Assembly: GCA_002224055.1 (NCBI GenBank)
Contig: AZLU01000014.1
Location: 248,001-312,000, forward strand
Source of the DNA: Pezizomycotina sp. ARF18
Taxonomy: Eukaryota; Ascomycota
Reading direction: 5' to 3'
Length of the DNA stretch: 64,000 nt
The number at the start of each line of letters is the position of its first letter. Position 1 is the stretch's first letter. The notes beneath the pieces were generated by a model that had not been told where the DNA came from, did no database searches, and saw only the letters and a program-made list of their open reading frames with translations. Both the position numbers and the translations under genes were made by a program. Shown piece after piece: positions 1 to 10,115 of the stretch.

Positions 1-341
1 TTTTGAGAGAGATGGTGGTGTAGACAAGGGGAAAGAACAGCGCCTTACAGTGCATTCCGGCGATTTCGGATGAATCTTTCTTCGCAGTTTCGGTCGGTGA
101 GGGAGTTGCGACGTCAACGCTAGACGGCATGGTAAGGAACTCCGGCGCAGGAGCACCGCGAGGGTCAACTGAGGGAATCGTACGTAGCCATCGTGCTCGA
201 GATGGATGATATTCGCAATGATGGTAGGCGCATGCGAAGAACGGGTTGCTGTTGAGGTTATGGCCCGCTCGTCATGAAAGTAGGCGGTTCCCGGGGTCGG
301 GATGGAAAGGAGGAGAGAGGAAATGGCAAGCCGGAAAATTG

Positions 342-372
<31 letters not shown>

Positions 373-387
373 CAGGGGCAATCCCAT
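1..387 (-). CDS. Partial secreted-protein candidate cut by the left edge
   Basis: Minus-strand reading from an ATG at 387 gives MGLPL, a run of ten lysines written by a 29-nt poly-A, then TIFRLAISSLLLSIPTPGTA, which resembles a signal peptide. The same frame stays open to the window edge. A second frame, open from about 250 to the edge, has the more natural composition (starts HNLNSNPFFACAYHHCEYHP), so an intron or a frame slip may join the two. The homopolymer makes the start uncertain; a later start would still keep the hydrophobic segment. No family is recognised and the 3' end lies outside the window. Confidence 0.3.
343..371. repeat. 29-nt poly-T tract
   Basis: Uninterrupted T29, one of several T15-T29 tracts in the window (others near 487-502, 1503-1520, 6067-6085, 9566-9589 and 10302-10323). 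Read on the minus strand it encodes the oligolysine of the edge gene, so its exact length decides that frame. Confidence 0.9.
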
Positions 388-683
388 ATTAAATGCTTCA
401 CTTATCTACTAGGTGTATGATTTTATGAAGGCGAAAAGGAAGTAGAGGGTCGACTTGGAGCGCAACCCGATTTTCACTCTTCTGCTTTTTTTTTTTTTTT
501 TTAAACGGCCGCTTCTACCTAATTACTTTAAGTACATCGGAGAACCTTAGTTAGACAGCCATACCTCACGACACCCCGTGGCCTTCCCTATTTTTAATAA
601 ACAAACAAAAAAAAAAAGAAAAAAAGAAGGGCTATCCGAAATTGTCAAGGAAAATAGTATGGAACGTCTTAAACTCAAACTTA

Positions 684-1475
684 TTATTGTAATTCATGGC
701 ATGGCCCGTTATAACTTCTTCCTCTCGCCGAATTGTCAACAGCTTCCTTACAATAGATACTCTGAGTTATCTCCAAAGATATAAAGGCCATGTCACCACT
801 TTTGAAATCATCACCGCCGTGTAATCCCCAACAAGCAGCAAAAAGCAGCTCGCACGCCTTCCACACCATGCAAATCGGCGCCATCCAGGTGCAGTACACC
901 ATTACCATCTTAGCCAGACAGTCAACCTTCCTCATTCCGCTATTCATACCAAATCTCCCATTCTCGATCTCTACTTCATCGAGTATCGCGTCTCTGCTCA
1001 ACTTCCGTCCACACATCTCTTGCTTCCACCGCTTATTGACTAAGAAAATCGGGATGCCGTCCGAAGCCCAAACAAGCAGCCTCTGCAACGCCGACTTCAA
1101 AATGAGTGAAAACACAACACTTACGACGGATCGGAGGATCGAGTATTCAGCTTTGGCATTTCCGCAGGCGTAGCGCTGGACGTTACTTGGCGTGGCGGTT
1201 TTCTGCAAGTGGAGGTTACGAGCTATCAATGTTCCAGCGACTCCAACGAGGAGCAGTACGGCCATATTCAGGCAGATGAGGGAGATCTGAGTCCAGAAAT
1301 GCGCATTTTCGAAGTCCCTTAATATTTCGCTCCGTTTTTCGGGGTCGGCGAGGAGATCGGAGTACAGCGTGGAGCTAGGGGTATAACGCGGGGGGCTAGC
1401 ATAACGGGACGTATAGGAGGATTCGAAGCTCCTCCTCCTATGAGATGGAGGCGAAGGCTGCCGTCGTGACATCAT
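684..1475 (-). CDS. Multi-pass membrane protein of unknown function
   Basis: Intact 263-residue frame starting ATG-ATG at 1475. The N-terminus is Ser/Arg/Pro-rich and probably cytosolic (MMSRRQPSPPSHRRRSFES). Hydrophobic segments lie near residues 61-86 (ISLICLNMAVLLLVGVAGTL), 112-135 and 190-215 (MVYCTWMAPICMVWKACELL), suggesting three or four membrane passes. I recognise no catalytic motif or named family. The reading is supported by a decayed paralogue at 2202-2942 that keeps the same order of motifs, including QRYACGN, GRK, and a C-terminal VVWKASEVLFVACWELHGG-like segment. Codon usage is even and there are no internal breaks, so this copy is probably the functional one. Confidence 0.75.
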   Translation of the reverse strand: MMSRRQPSPPSHRRRSFESSYTSRYASPPRYTPSSTLYSDLLADPEKRSEILRDFENAHFWTQISLICLNMAVLLLVGVAGTLIARNLHLQKTATPSNVQRYACGNAKAEYSILRSVVSVVFSLILKSALQRLLVWASDGIPIFLVNKRWKQEMCGRKLSRDAILDEVEIENGRFGMNSGMRKVDCLAKMVMVYCTWMAPICMVWKACELLFAACWGLHGGDDFKSGDMAFISLEITQSIYCKEAVDNSARGRSYNGPCHELQ

Positions 1476-2201
1476 GATATCTATGGTAAGTACTATCGTC
1501 TGTTTTTTTTTTTTTTTTTTTGTGATAATTTTTAGTATTTGAGTGTGATTTTTGGGACCAAGAGGTGGACGTCCGGATTAGAAAAGGTGGGAAATAGGGA
1601 AAAGCTTGTAACTTAATACTTAACAGATAAGAGAAGTCACGACTCAGCCTGTACAGAGTTTTATAACGTGGCACACGTGGCTTCGAGAAAAACCTTGCTT
1701 CTCGCTGCTATTAGTTTTTACGGTGAAAGAAGAAAAGAAAATAAAATACACACGAAACAGAACAATTTTTTAACGACATGAGGAAAGGAGAATTGAAGGC
1801 GATAAAGAAAAGGAGGAATAAAAATTGTTTTCATACTGGAGTATTCGGTATTAAATACCTAGGCGTCTACGCGATAATTATCGTCTTTCAACGAAAGCAG
1901 AAGTATAGGGTGGTCGCGTGGGAGTAACCTTCGGCCCCTGTTTCTGCTTCCTCGGGTCGTTTGCTCACCGCCCGAACCAAAAGTAGCTTTATGGGAAATG
2001 AGATAAAGCATGACTTCTCGCGTAAATCTTTATGCTCCTCCTTGTTGTTCCATTAAGAATCGGGTTGATGAGCGTTGCCTTTCTAAACAATCATTGATCC
2101 TGCTTACATTTCCACAGGTCACCGCCGGAATACACTTCTAGAACACGGTCATACGCCTTTCTCACGATCTTCATACCTCTGAACCTGGACATCGGTCTTC
2201 T
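1476..2201. other. Intergenic, no gene seen
   Basis: Holds a poly-T tract near 1503-1520 and A/T-rich sequence. It is the presumed promoter of the 684-1475 gene and the 3' flank of its decayed copy. No conserved frame or RNA feature is visible. Confidence 0.5.
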
Positions 2202-2942
2202 TCACCATTTCTCAAACCCCTCGCCGCCATGTAACTCCCAACAAGCGACGAACAGCACCTCCGACGCCTTCCAGACGACAGCAACCGGCATCATCCGCCT
2301 GCAATACATCGTCCAAAGATCGACCACCATGCTCGATCTTGGCCATGCGCTCTTCCTTCCGAATAACTCACGTTCCTTTTCCATCCTATAGAGCATCTCC
2401 GCTTGCTTGGCTTCCGTCCGTAAAAATACTTCCGCCACTGCCTATTGAACAGAAACGACGCGAGGGTGTTCGTACCCCAAGCGGATAGCTTCTGCACCGC
2501 CCATTCAAGACCGAGAGAAAAGAGCGCCACGATGGAATAACGAAGAACAGTGTTGTCGATGTTCCGATTCCCGCACGCGTACCGCTGGACCTGGGTCGGC
2601 GTGGTCGGTTTTCATCCAGTGCAGGTTCCAACGATCCATCGAGAGGCCGACTATCCCGATGGATACCAAGACGGCACACCTTATTAAGCAGGTGACGACG
2701 GAGGCGTAGAATTCGCGTCTTCGAAGGTCTTAAATACTACCTCGTCTTGTTTTTCGGTCTCGGATGGAGGACCAGCCAATAGAGTACGCAGAGGACCCCG
2801 TAGAGTTCGCTTCGCAGTCTTTCTCGTACATCAGAAGCGGACTCCTAGAGCTTGCTTCGCAGTCTTTCTCGTACGTCGGGAGCGGATGTTGCGGTTGCTG
2901 TGGCTGCATGACTATAGCGTAAGCCTTTATCGCCAAATGCAC
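2202..2942 (-). pseudogene. Decayed tandem copy of the 684-1475 membrane protein
   Basis: Three minus-strand frames follow the neighbouring 263-residue protein in order. Examples are TEKQDEVVFKTFEDANF matching PEKRSEILRDFENAHF, ACGNRNIDNTVLRYSIVALF matching ACGNAKAEYSILRSVVSVVF, and VVWKASEVLFVACWELHGG matching MVWKACELLFAACWGLHGG. At least two frame changes interrupt it, so it is not translatable as one protein. The N-terminal part holds a tandem duplication of about 48 nt (2790-2880) encoding YEKDCEA twice. Same strand and close spacing indicate an old tandem duplication followed by loss of one copy. Confidence 0.75.
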
Positions 2943-2967
2943 ACTTTTTCGATGTCCTTCGATCTTT

Positions 2968-3110
2968 TTACCAAGTTACCAAAGGAGGAAGGGAAAGGCT
3001 CGAAAATAAGAATGAAAGAGAAAACGGAACACAACGAGGCACGCTTTGCCGTAAAAGAAAAAAAGAGGATGCGCAAGCCGTAAAATTCGGCTTTAGCCTT
3101 CGGGCAAGAT
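2968..3110 (-). pseudogene. Possible third remnant of the same membrane-protein family
   Basis: Minus-strand translation near 3100 gives CPKAKAEFYGLRILFF, reminiscent of ACGNAKAEYSILRSVV in the 684-1475 protein. The match is short and the flanks do not extend it convincingly, so this is a weak call. Confidence 0.2.
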
Positions 3111-3159
3111 TTTTAGAAAGCATGCACACGTGGCCTCCGAAAAACCTTCCTTCACGCAA

Positions 3160-4759
3160 ACGGGAAGTTACACGGCGTCAACATTGGGCGTTTTCGGCCT
3201 GTGGAAGCTATTGCGGTAGGGATCCTACGCGTTGCCGGTTCGCGTGCGGCATGTATAAGTTGCCCCTTGACATGGCGGGAACTCTCGGACGAAATGAACG
3301 ATCGGAAACACGAGAGGTTTTGGAAATGGTTCTCGTTTGATTTATGTTGGGTTTGGGGTGTGCGGTGTCCACGGTACCGTCGCAAGTGCTGTGGAGGGCA
3401 TGCAGGATTTGCATGGCGATGGGTAGTCTAATGGGTGGTGACTCGGGGGAAAATAGCCCCAAAAATTATACTATATACTTCAAGTCAACCTCGGCCAAAG
3501 AGTTTTGCGAACGAGTACGGGTACCCAGATAAAATGCGATAGTATAGAACCCTTCAAGCCGGTATGTAGATACGGTTACAAGAGCGCTTAATTAACGCCA
3601 GCCGCGCTTAGGTGAAGGGGTTGTCATGCGTCTATAACCCCGTCATTGTTGCTTGGTTTTGATTGCTAGGTAATTGGTTCTGTGAGATCATGGCCGAAAG
3701 AGAAGGGACCGGTCACCCAAAGTCTATAAGTACTGAAGTATCTCACAATTTCCACAAGGATAGCGGCCGTGAATTTCCTCATGCATCATTTCTCTCTTTT
3801 CTTTTTCTTTTTTTTTTATTTTTTTAAAAAAAAATAAGTCCCTCTTTTCTACCCGGTTGATTTTTGTTTCTTTTCTATATTTGCCCTTTTCCCTCTCATC
3901 TACCTCTTCGTTCGATATTCTCTCTGAACTCTCATAATTGAAATATCTCCATCGCTAGCGTCATCTCCACAGTCGTCAAACAATCGTAATACTCGAAGAA
4001 TGACGCCGGACTACCATACTTTACTTCCCGGAGGAGCCTAGCCTGCCGGTCCTTCGAACTAAGCCCGCTAGTATCACCACGCTTAGAGGATTTTCTACAG
4101 CTCAATTTTTTGAAGTTTCTTTCCGGTGTTTTTCACGATCACTTTTTAGTTGAAGGTGGATAACCAAGTGTGATTCGTTTATGTTTTGTATTTTTCTCTC
4201 CCTTAATTCCTCTGCCCATGCTGTTTTCAAGTGATCGAATTTATTGTATCATTATGCTGGGGGGAAAAACAAAAGGTCAGAGGGCAAAAGTCGCAGTATT
4301 CTTCTCCAGTCTCTTTCTTTTTTCCCCTTTGTTCCTATCAAGACAAGCTACTATACGTCATGTTATAACTCTACCGTATTTTCTTGCCTTTGCTCCTTGT
4401 TTTTCCTGTTGACTTTTATGCCAGTCCCCTTAAATGCTCCATACGCCTCTTCTTTAATAAGTCATTATTCTCTATAACGATTTCGTTTTCTGCCTTTCGA
4501 TCCTTCGAGTTTTTTCTCTCTCTGGTGCATAGGTCTCATAGCCACATGATGGGTTTGTTCTTACTTCTGTTATCTTTTGGAGTTGTTTGGGTTTCTCGCG
4601 TGGAAAATTATTGGCTTTACATCCCCATTCAAAGGTTGTTGTATACAGCTAACACCTATCGAAGCTGTAGTCATTATTCACAGTAATAATCAAGGCTTCA
4701 GGAGGTTGTTCTATTCGTTCAGTTCTTTTCTCTACCTCCGTACAGTGGTACGGATACAG
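3160..4759. other. Gene-free stretch
   Basis: Pyrimidine-rich sequence with a T/A tract near 3808-3834. The short frames here lack start context, splice signals and similarity to one another. I see no gene. Confidence 0.5.
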
Positions 4760-5014
4760 TCATCGCGATACCCTGGCTTTTATTGTCGAGATTCTTGATA
4801 GGGGATCCCTTGAATCGTATGGCAAATCGAGTACCCAAGCGGTTCCCGACATTAGTATGGTGAAAAATCGCTTCTCGTTTTTGGGATCATGGATAATGGC
4901 AGGAATTTCCCACCTTTCGTCCTCAAAATCCCGCGTGGAAACAGAAATGCGCAGCGGCAACCCAAAAGTAAATAAATAAATAAAAACAAAAAAAAAAAAA
5001 GGCAGGGTTTTCAT
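4760..5014 (-). CDS. Small secreted-protein candidate
   Basis: 84-residue frame from an ATG at 5014. It opens with MKTLPFFFFVFIYLFTFGLP, which resembles a signal peptide although part of the hydrophobicity comes from a poly-A/T tract. The mature part is charged, lacks cysteine and contains ILMSGTAWVLDLPYDSRDP. No family is recognised and no intron is needed. The homopolymer-encoded leader and lack of a paralogue keep confidence low. Confidence 0.35.
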   Translation of the reverse strand: MKTLPFFFFVFIYLFTFGLPLRISVSTRDFEDERWEIPAIIHDPKNEKRFFTILMSGTAWVLDLPYDSRDPLSRISTIKARVSR

Positions 5015-5229
5015 CTCCTTAATTCCACCGTCCTATTTTTTCAGTTACCGCTATGTTTCGCTCCAACAGTTTCAGAAAATCCCCAACCGCGGAGCGCTTC
5101 TTCCCAGAAGGGGTTTCATCTCGCTTGGCTATTCGTAAACACACGACGAGTTCGTTCAATTGATCAATCACGCTCATCTACCATTCTTGTCCAGCTCTCA
5201 CCTCAACCGGCGAATCAATACGGTAAGGG

Positions 5230-5994
5230 TTAAGACGAAAGTACCATGGCGCCGACCTCGCATCCCTGGCGCTGACGGGCGCTTCTTCGAAGACGTCCGA
5301 TCAGCCATCGCCAGCATCTTCTCGCCGTATCTTTGCTCTCGCAGAAAAAATTGGTTGGTCTGGTTCGTTTCTCCACCTTTTCCCTTCGTCCTCCAAATGA
5401 AATTCTACCCTAATCTACCCTAAGCGTGTATGCTAGCTAACAAACACGCGCCTTCTACGCGAAGATAGCAAATTCGGCATCATCGTGATCTTCCTCCCAT
5501 CCTCGTCGCCATCTGTGCCATCACCACGACCGTCTCGTCATCTTCGAGAAAAGATACGCCGAGACGACCGCCGACGGATCGACGGCTGGCTCGGGCGGCA
5601 GTACCAGGAACTCGAGCTGAAGCACTTCGAGAAGAAAATCTTCTCCGCCAGCTATGTTGCAGAGGCTAGAGAGGATACGCGGTGAGAGGGATATTTACAG
5701 GTGGCCGTTCGATGATTTTGAACGCTTCATCGTCGATGCGAGGAGGGTGATCGAGACGGGGTTACATCGCCGGTGACGTCGTTTGAGGATTCGCAATTGG
5801 GGGAGGAGCCTGAGGTGTTAGATCATGACGTGGGTGGTGACGAGACGGATGGGGATACGGCGGTGGTTGGCGAAAGTGCCGGAGAGAGCAGCGGCGGTAC
5901 GGATACAACAAGGCGGAATGAGCTCAGAAACGAGGATGAGCCGATGAGTACGAGTTTTCGACAAACCGGAGGGAAATATACATACGGCCAATGA
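5230..5994 (+). CDS. Unknown basic-then-acidic protein, frame interrupted
   Basis: Three consecutive plus-strand frames read as one protein of about 240 residues: a basic helical part (RRRIDGWLGRQYQELELKHF, from about 5570), a middle part (RLERIRGERDIYRWPFDDFE, about 5665) and an acidic, Ser/Gly-rich tail from about 5773 ending GGKYTYGQ. Each junction needs a one-base shift and no intron fits. A hydrophobic stretch (PPILVAICAITTTV) near 5493 in another frame could be an N-terminal membrane anchor. The start is not resolved and I recognise no family. Confidence 0.45.
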
Positions 5995-6553
5995 TGTTAG
6001 ATTCTTTTTCGTACGGTTTCCGAAATTTCGCCTGTTTGATAGGCTTTGTACGTGTATTGAACCGGTTTTTTTTTTTTTTTTTTTTTTCTTTTTTTTTTTG
6101 GATACATTTTCCGTCAGTGGTATCCCTGTATCGAGACTTTTGACGGTTGCTTTTTTCGATTGGTTGGTTTATGCTAGAGCTGTATCGTTTGATTCTTTCA
6201 CATTCCTGTCATTCCAAAATTGCAAGGAGGAAAGATGTGCTAAAACATGACAGATGATTGGTAAAGCAAAACCTTCCCTTCCTACTCTTCTCTCCGATAT
6301 GGTAAGATGCTAATAATTATACATTCTTCTTCTTCCTGTTTTCTTTCTAGATGACGATGTGACCTTGATCAGCCTACAAGTAAATTATATATTTAGAATT
6401 CTATGTACAGTGAAATTCCCAACAAAACGCCTTTTTGAAAACGCATGCATCTGGCTTCATTGATATCAGATTTTACAATTTAAATGGTGACAAGAGCGAC
6501 GCGAATAAAAACGATGAATTATCTTTTGAAAGAATGCTTTACGCTGGAGGTAA
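5995..6553. other. Intergenic with long T tracts
   Basis: Two neighbouring poly-T tracts around 6067-6100, otherwise unremarkable. It lies between the 3' ends of two convergent genes. Confidence 0.5.
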
Positions 6554-7650
6554 TTATGCCGGGAGTTCATGTGTGCGCTCCACCGCTGGCAGTTCATGTG
6601 CATACTGCATCGCCGGGAGTTCATGTGTGCCCTTCCTCGACAGATTCGCCAGAAGGTGATCCATCTCTGTCAGTGGCGGCGGTCGACCGCTATACGCCGA
6701 CCACGATAGGTGTCCAGATCTGGACGACCTTCCACCACCGAGTGCTTCCTCCATACTTCTGTGGTGGTGCGGTCCGCTACCTGCCCAACTTTTTACCTGT
6801 GCGTATCCTTCAGAGTCGCCGGTCTCCGCAGAGCAGGACCGCCTGCCCAACTCGCGACCCTCTTCATTCCCCCCCGCCTATCCTGCTGCGAGCGATTACT
6901 GACCATTGAATTCGTCTCGTGGGTTTTGGCCGGTAGTGGTTTACGTACGGCGTGTAGTTGCAGTTGTTTACGGGTGTGTCGGCCCGTCCCGGTTCCCGCT
7001 TCGCAGGGACAACAGCGCTGATCTCGTGGGGGACGAAGCTAACCTGTTTGGGCGAACCGACGGGTTGTAACATCCGTGGAGAAGCTAGCCTGTCCGGCGA
7101 GGCGACGGGAGCTACGTCGCTGGAGAAGCTGACGGTTTTGCGCGACCGTTCGCGCTGGGGGATTAGGTGTGCGTTGGCGTTGGTTGTTGTTACGACTGCT
7201 AAGGGAACTTGCTTTCGCTGACCTACGTATCGTTGCGGGGGAGGGTCCTGCTCGGGACGGGCGGGAGGTGTACTGTTGGTGGTGGTGTGGTGGTGGTGGT
7301 GGAATCGCGGTACTGTTTCGATGAGTATGTTATCTTCCCCTTCCGATGAAGACCAGCCGAAGCCTTCGAGATGGAAACTGACGGTGATGGATTCCGGAGG
7401 ATGGATTTCGTTGTCCCAGGATTTTTCAGTATAGGTTTCGGCGACGTCCAGACTTCTCGTGTTCCGCGGTGCAATTCTTCGACGGCAATTGGCGGTTCCG
7501 GCTTCTCTTCTTTTCGGCGGAACCCATGCAGGAGAACCGCGGCTTCTTGAGCCATCTTAGCGTCGCCATGAAGGAGTCGAAGTGCAAACGGGACCAAGCG
7601 ATGATGATGATCGTTAAGGCGGCGAAAACGGCGGGGACGATGTACGCCAC
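6554..7650 (-). CDS. Single-pass membrane protein with disordered tail and HELPA repeats
   Basis: ATG at 7650 opens MAYIVPAVFAALTIIIIAW, one hydrophobic anchor of about 19 residues, followed by a basic stretch (AEKKRSRNRQLP). The reading then shifts frame near 7450-7500 into a long open stretch to 6864 rich in Pro, Ser, Thr and His, with a polyhistidine run and repeated short K-x-V-S-F motifs (SRKTVSFSSD, SPKQVSFVPH). A second shift at a seven-base G run (6870-6876) leads into the last frame, which ends with 9-residue HELPA repeats. Together this is about 360 residues. The family is unknown; the layout suggests a membrane-anchored scaffold with motifs of a phosphatase-docking type, which is inference. 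Confidence 0.6.
6557..6625 (-). repeat. Three copies of a 27-nt coding repeat
   Basis: Minus-strand translation is HELPAMQYA, HELPAVERT, HELPA then stop, a 9-residue period. It forms the C-terminus of the 6554-7650 protein. Confidence 0.7.
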
Positions 7651-9505
7651 TAAGAAGAAAAATCTTTGTTAATTAATTCTTGGAGAATAGTAGAATAGGG
7701 TAAAAGGGAGATTTTTTATTTTTTTTATTTTTTTTTTTTTTTTGTCGTTGAATGCAAAGAGCCTGGGGTGAGAAGGGAGAGGGATCAGCCTTCAAGAACC
7801 TAAATTTGCGCGTGCCATGCCCCTTCTAATAAACAAAATTAAACGGGAACGGGCAGTGTTTATCGAGAATTGCCGAGCCCACGAGGGAAATTAGGAGATT
7901 ACAAGCGGAAGGGCACGGATGCTGATAATCTCCGGTGATCGATTTTCAGTACGGGGGTAAAGTCGTGGGACGATTGGTCGTTTTGATTGGGGTAAAAGAC
8001 CCGAAGCCGGTTCCGCTTTGACGATACCAATTCTGCAGGGCGTTATAATATAATACGAATAGTATTAATTGTATTAATGCATTGACTGCATTGACTTGAC
8101 AACAAACACTTTTTCAAGAGAAAACAGAAGCGGGGGGCGAATCAGGCCGATTTTAACAGATTGCCAATTCACAATCTCGAACCGAAGGGGTTTAAAAAAA
8201 AAAAAAAACCAACAAATCAATATGCTCAATCAATAACTGCCGAAGGGTAGAGAGCGAATTGAGACCTCGATGTTCTCAGAGCTGAAAATCAATCTCTTGC
8301 AGATAGATATGCACAATCTAAAAAAGACTAAAAGACTAAAAGACTAAAAGTGAAGCGGGTCCACTACTAGGCCAGAAATTCCCTCTCGGCCCTTTTTTGG
8401 CTTTACCGCTTCTCTAAGCGGAATAAGCAAGGTAAATATAGAAATTAATAAACTCTTTGATTAAACACCAAGGACCCCTTATAGCCCCTTTGTAACTAAA
8501 TATCCCCGGTTCTGGTTCGTTCTTCCTGGTAAAAGAGCTCCAACCTCCAGGCCCCAGGGTGGTGGAGCCGACGATATTCATTCGGTGCCTGCTTTAACCC
8601 GGACAACCCCCCCGATGCACGGCTAGCTTATAACGACGCTGCTGCTCATCAACCGTTTCCCGCAATTTTTGAGGCTCTTCGTCAGCCTTTCTGTCGCAGA
8701 ACTAAGCAAAAGCAGATTCTCGCAAAATCTCCTCGCCTTTGAAATCTACAAATATGCAGTTTCGATCAAGGATGTGCACCCTGGCAAAGTCTATCAATTC
8801 GATCAACGCTACAAATTTTATTATTGCGTTTTCTTCGCAACAAGAAAAAAAAAAAGGTTATGCTGCACTGGGAGTCTTAGGACCCTTAAGAATAACGAGG
8901 AAGCGAAACATTCAATACAGAGAATATTTACGGTACGCACTACCAAGAAGTTCCATGTGTCTAAGACATCTCGCGTCGCACTACATGACGACTCTTGTGA
9001 ATCGTACCACAATTTGGACCTATTAAAATTCATTTTAATGCATTGCAAGCGAGAGGATTATGGAAAGAAAAACAGCCTACTCGGCATCCCTCTTACAAAT
9101 GGACAACTCAGGGTTTAGCCGGTTCATGCGAGGGTGTATAATACCAGCCAACTAGACCTTGATCTCGCGCCTCTAAAGATTATTCAACGAATCGAAGAAT
9201 CACGAACTCAGCTGAGATCGATCGAGGATTGACTTTTCAGGTTTAGCCTGTTTCGGTAAAGGCATTTCTACGATGTAATGAAGCACCCTGCATTGGTGGG
9301 AAATAGCTTTTTCGTCTCCGCACAACTGGCTAAAAACATAAAAGAGACGGACCTTAAGCCAAGTGGAGTTTTCAATACGAGGTGGCTGGTGAGACCATTC
9401 GATTTAATTTTTCCTTGGTCGTACCGGAGTGGAATTTTAGCTATCGTCGACAACCTTCTATCATTTCAGAAGATTGTTCTCGCAATGCGGTTCTTCTATT
9501 GTTTT
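7651..9505. other. Gene-free stretch
   Basis: Contains a T tract near 7720-7743, a short tandem of the ACTAAAAG type near 8321-8350, and a frame at 8669-9118 that has no ATG near its 5' end and poor composition. I see no supported gene. Confidence 0.5.
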
Positions 9506-9823
9506 CTAAACTGACACGAGGCAATTTTTTCTCGAAATCCTTTTCACACCTCTTAATTCTACCTTTTTTTTTTTTTTTTTTTTTTTTTTCACATTCCGAT
9601 CTAGCGTACGCAAAAGATTAGTGGACGCATTCGTACGGAAACAGAGTAAAGAAGTAGGACTTCGACCCTCCACCTTTTTCATCTTCGAAATTCGGCAGTG
9701 AAGGAGAACTGGGTGATTGGCGGCGGAAATGACTTCGGAAAGTTTGTACTGACCACGCTTATCCTTTTCGAAGTATATTCCTCGGTGCGCATATCCTACT
9801 GAGCCTGGTGGGAACAAATACAT
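9506..9823 (-). CDS. Weak small-protein candidate
   Basis: Frame from an ATG at 9823 reading MYLFPPGSVGYAHRGIYFEK, open for about 105 codons. The C-terminal third includes an oligolysine run written by the poly-T at 9566-9589. The first 60 residues look protein-like, but there is no signal peptide, splice signal or relative in the window. This could be chance. Confidence 0.2.
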   Translation of the reverse strand: MYLFPPGSVGYAHRGIYFEKDKRGQYKLSEVISAANHPVLLHCRISKMKKVEGRSPTSLLCFRTNASTNLLRTLDRNVKKKKKKKKKVELRGVKRISRKNCLVSV

Positions 9824-10014
9824 GTTCAATCATATGAGTTTCTTAAATATACTTGATGAAGCCTGCTTAGATACGAACAGACCTAGATGCTTGGAAAAAC
9901 CACAGGTGGCTTAGAATACATTAACTTGATGTATTAGCGCCGGTGGGTGATCACGATAATATCGAATCATTTTGCGATGTTCGAGTACTCAACGACACGA
10001 TCACAGCCTTCCCT

Positions 10015-10115
10015 CCCCCCCCCCCCCCCCCCTTTTCTTGTTTTTGTTTTCAAGAAAGAGAGACAAATATATAAACAAAATAAAATCAACGAGAGAGAGA
10101 GAGAGAGAGAGAGAG
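10015..10115. repeat. C18 tract and (GA)12 microsatellite
   Basis: C18 at 10015-10032 and twelve GA units at about 10091-10115, separated by about 58 bp. Confidence 0.85.

Noticed and set aside
8669-9118. 149-codon plus-strand frame
   Set aside because: No ATG at the 5' end, biased composition and no splice signals.
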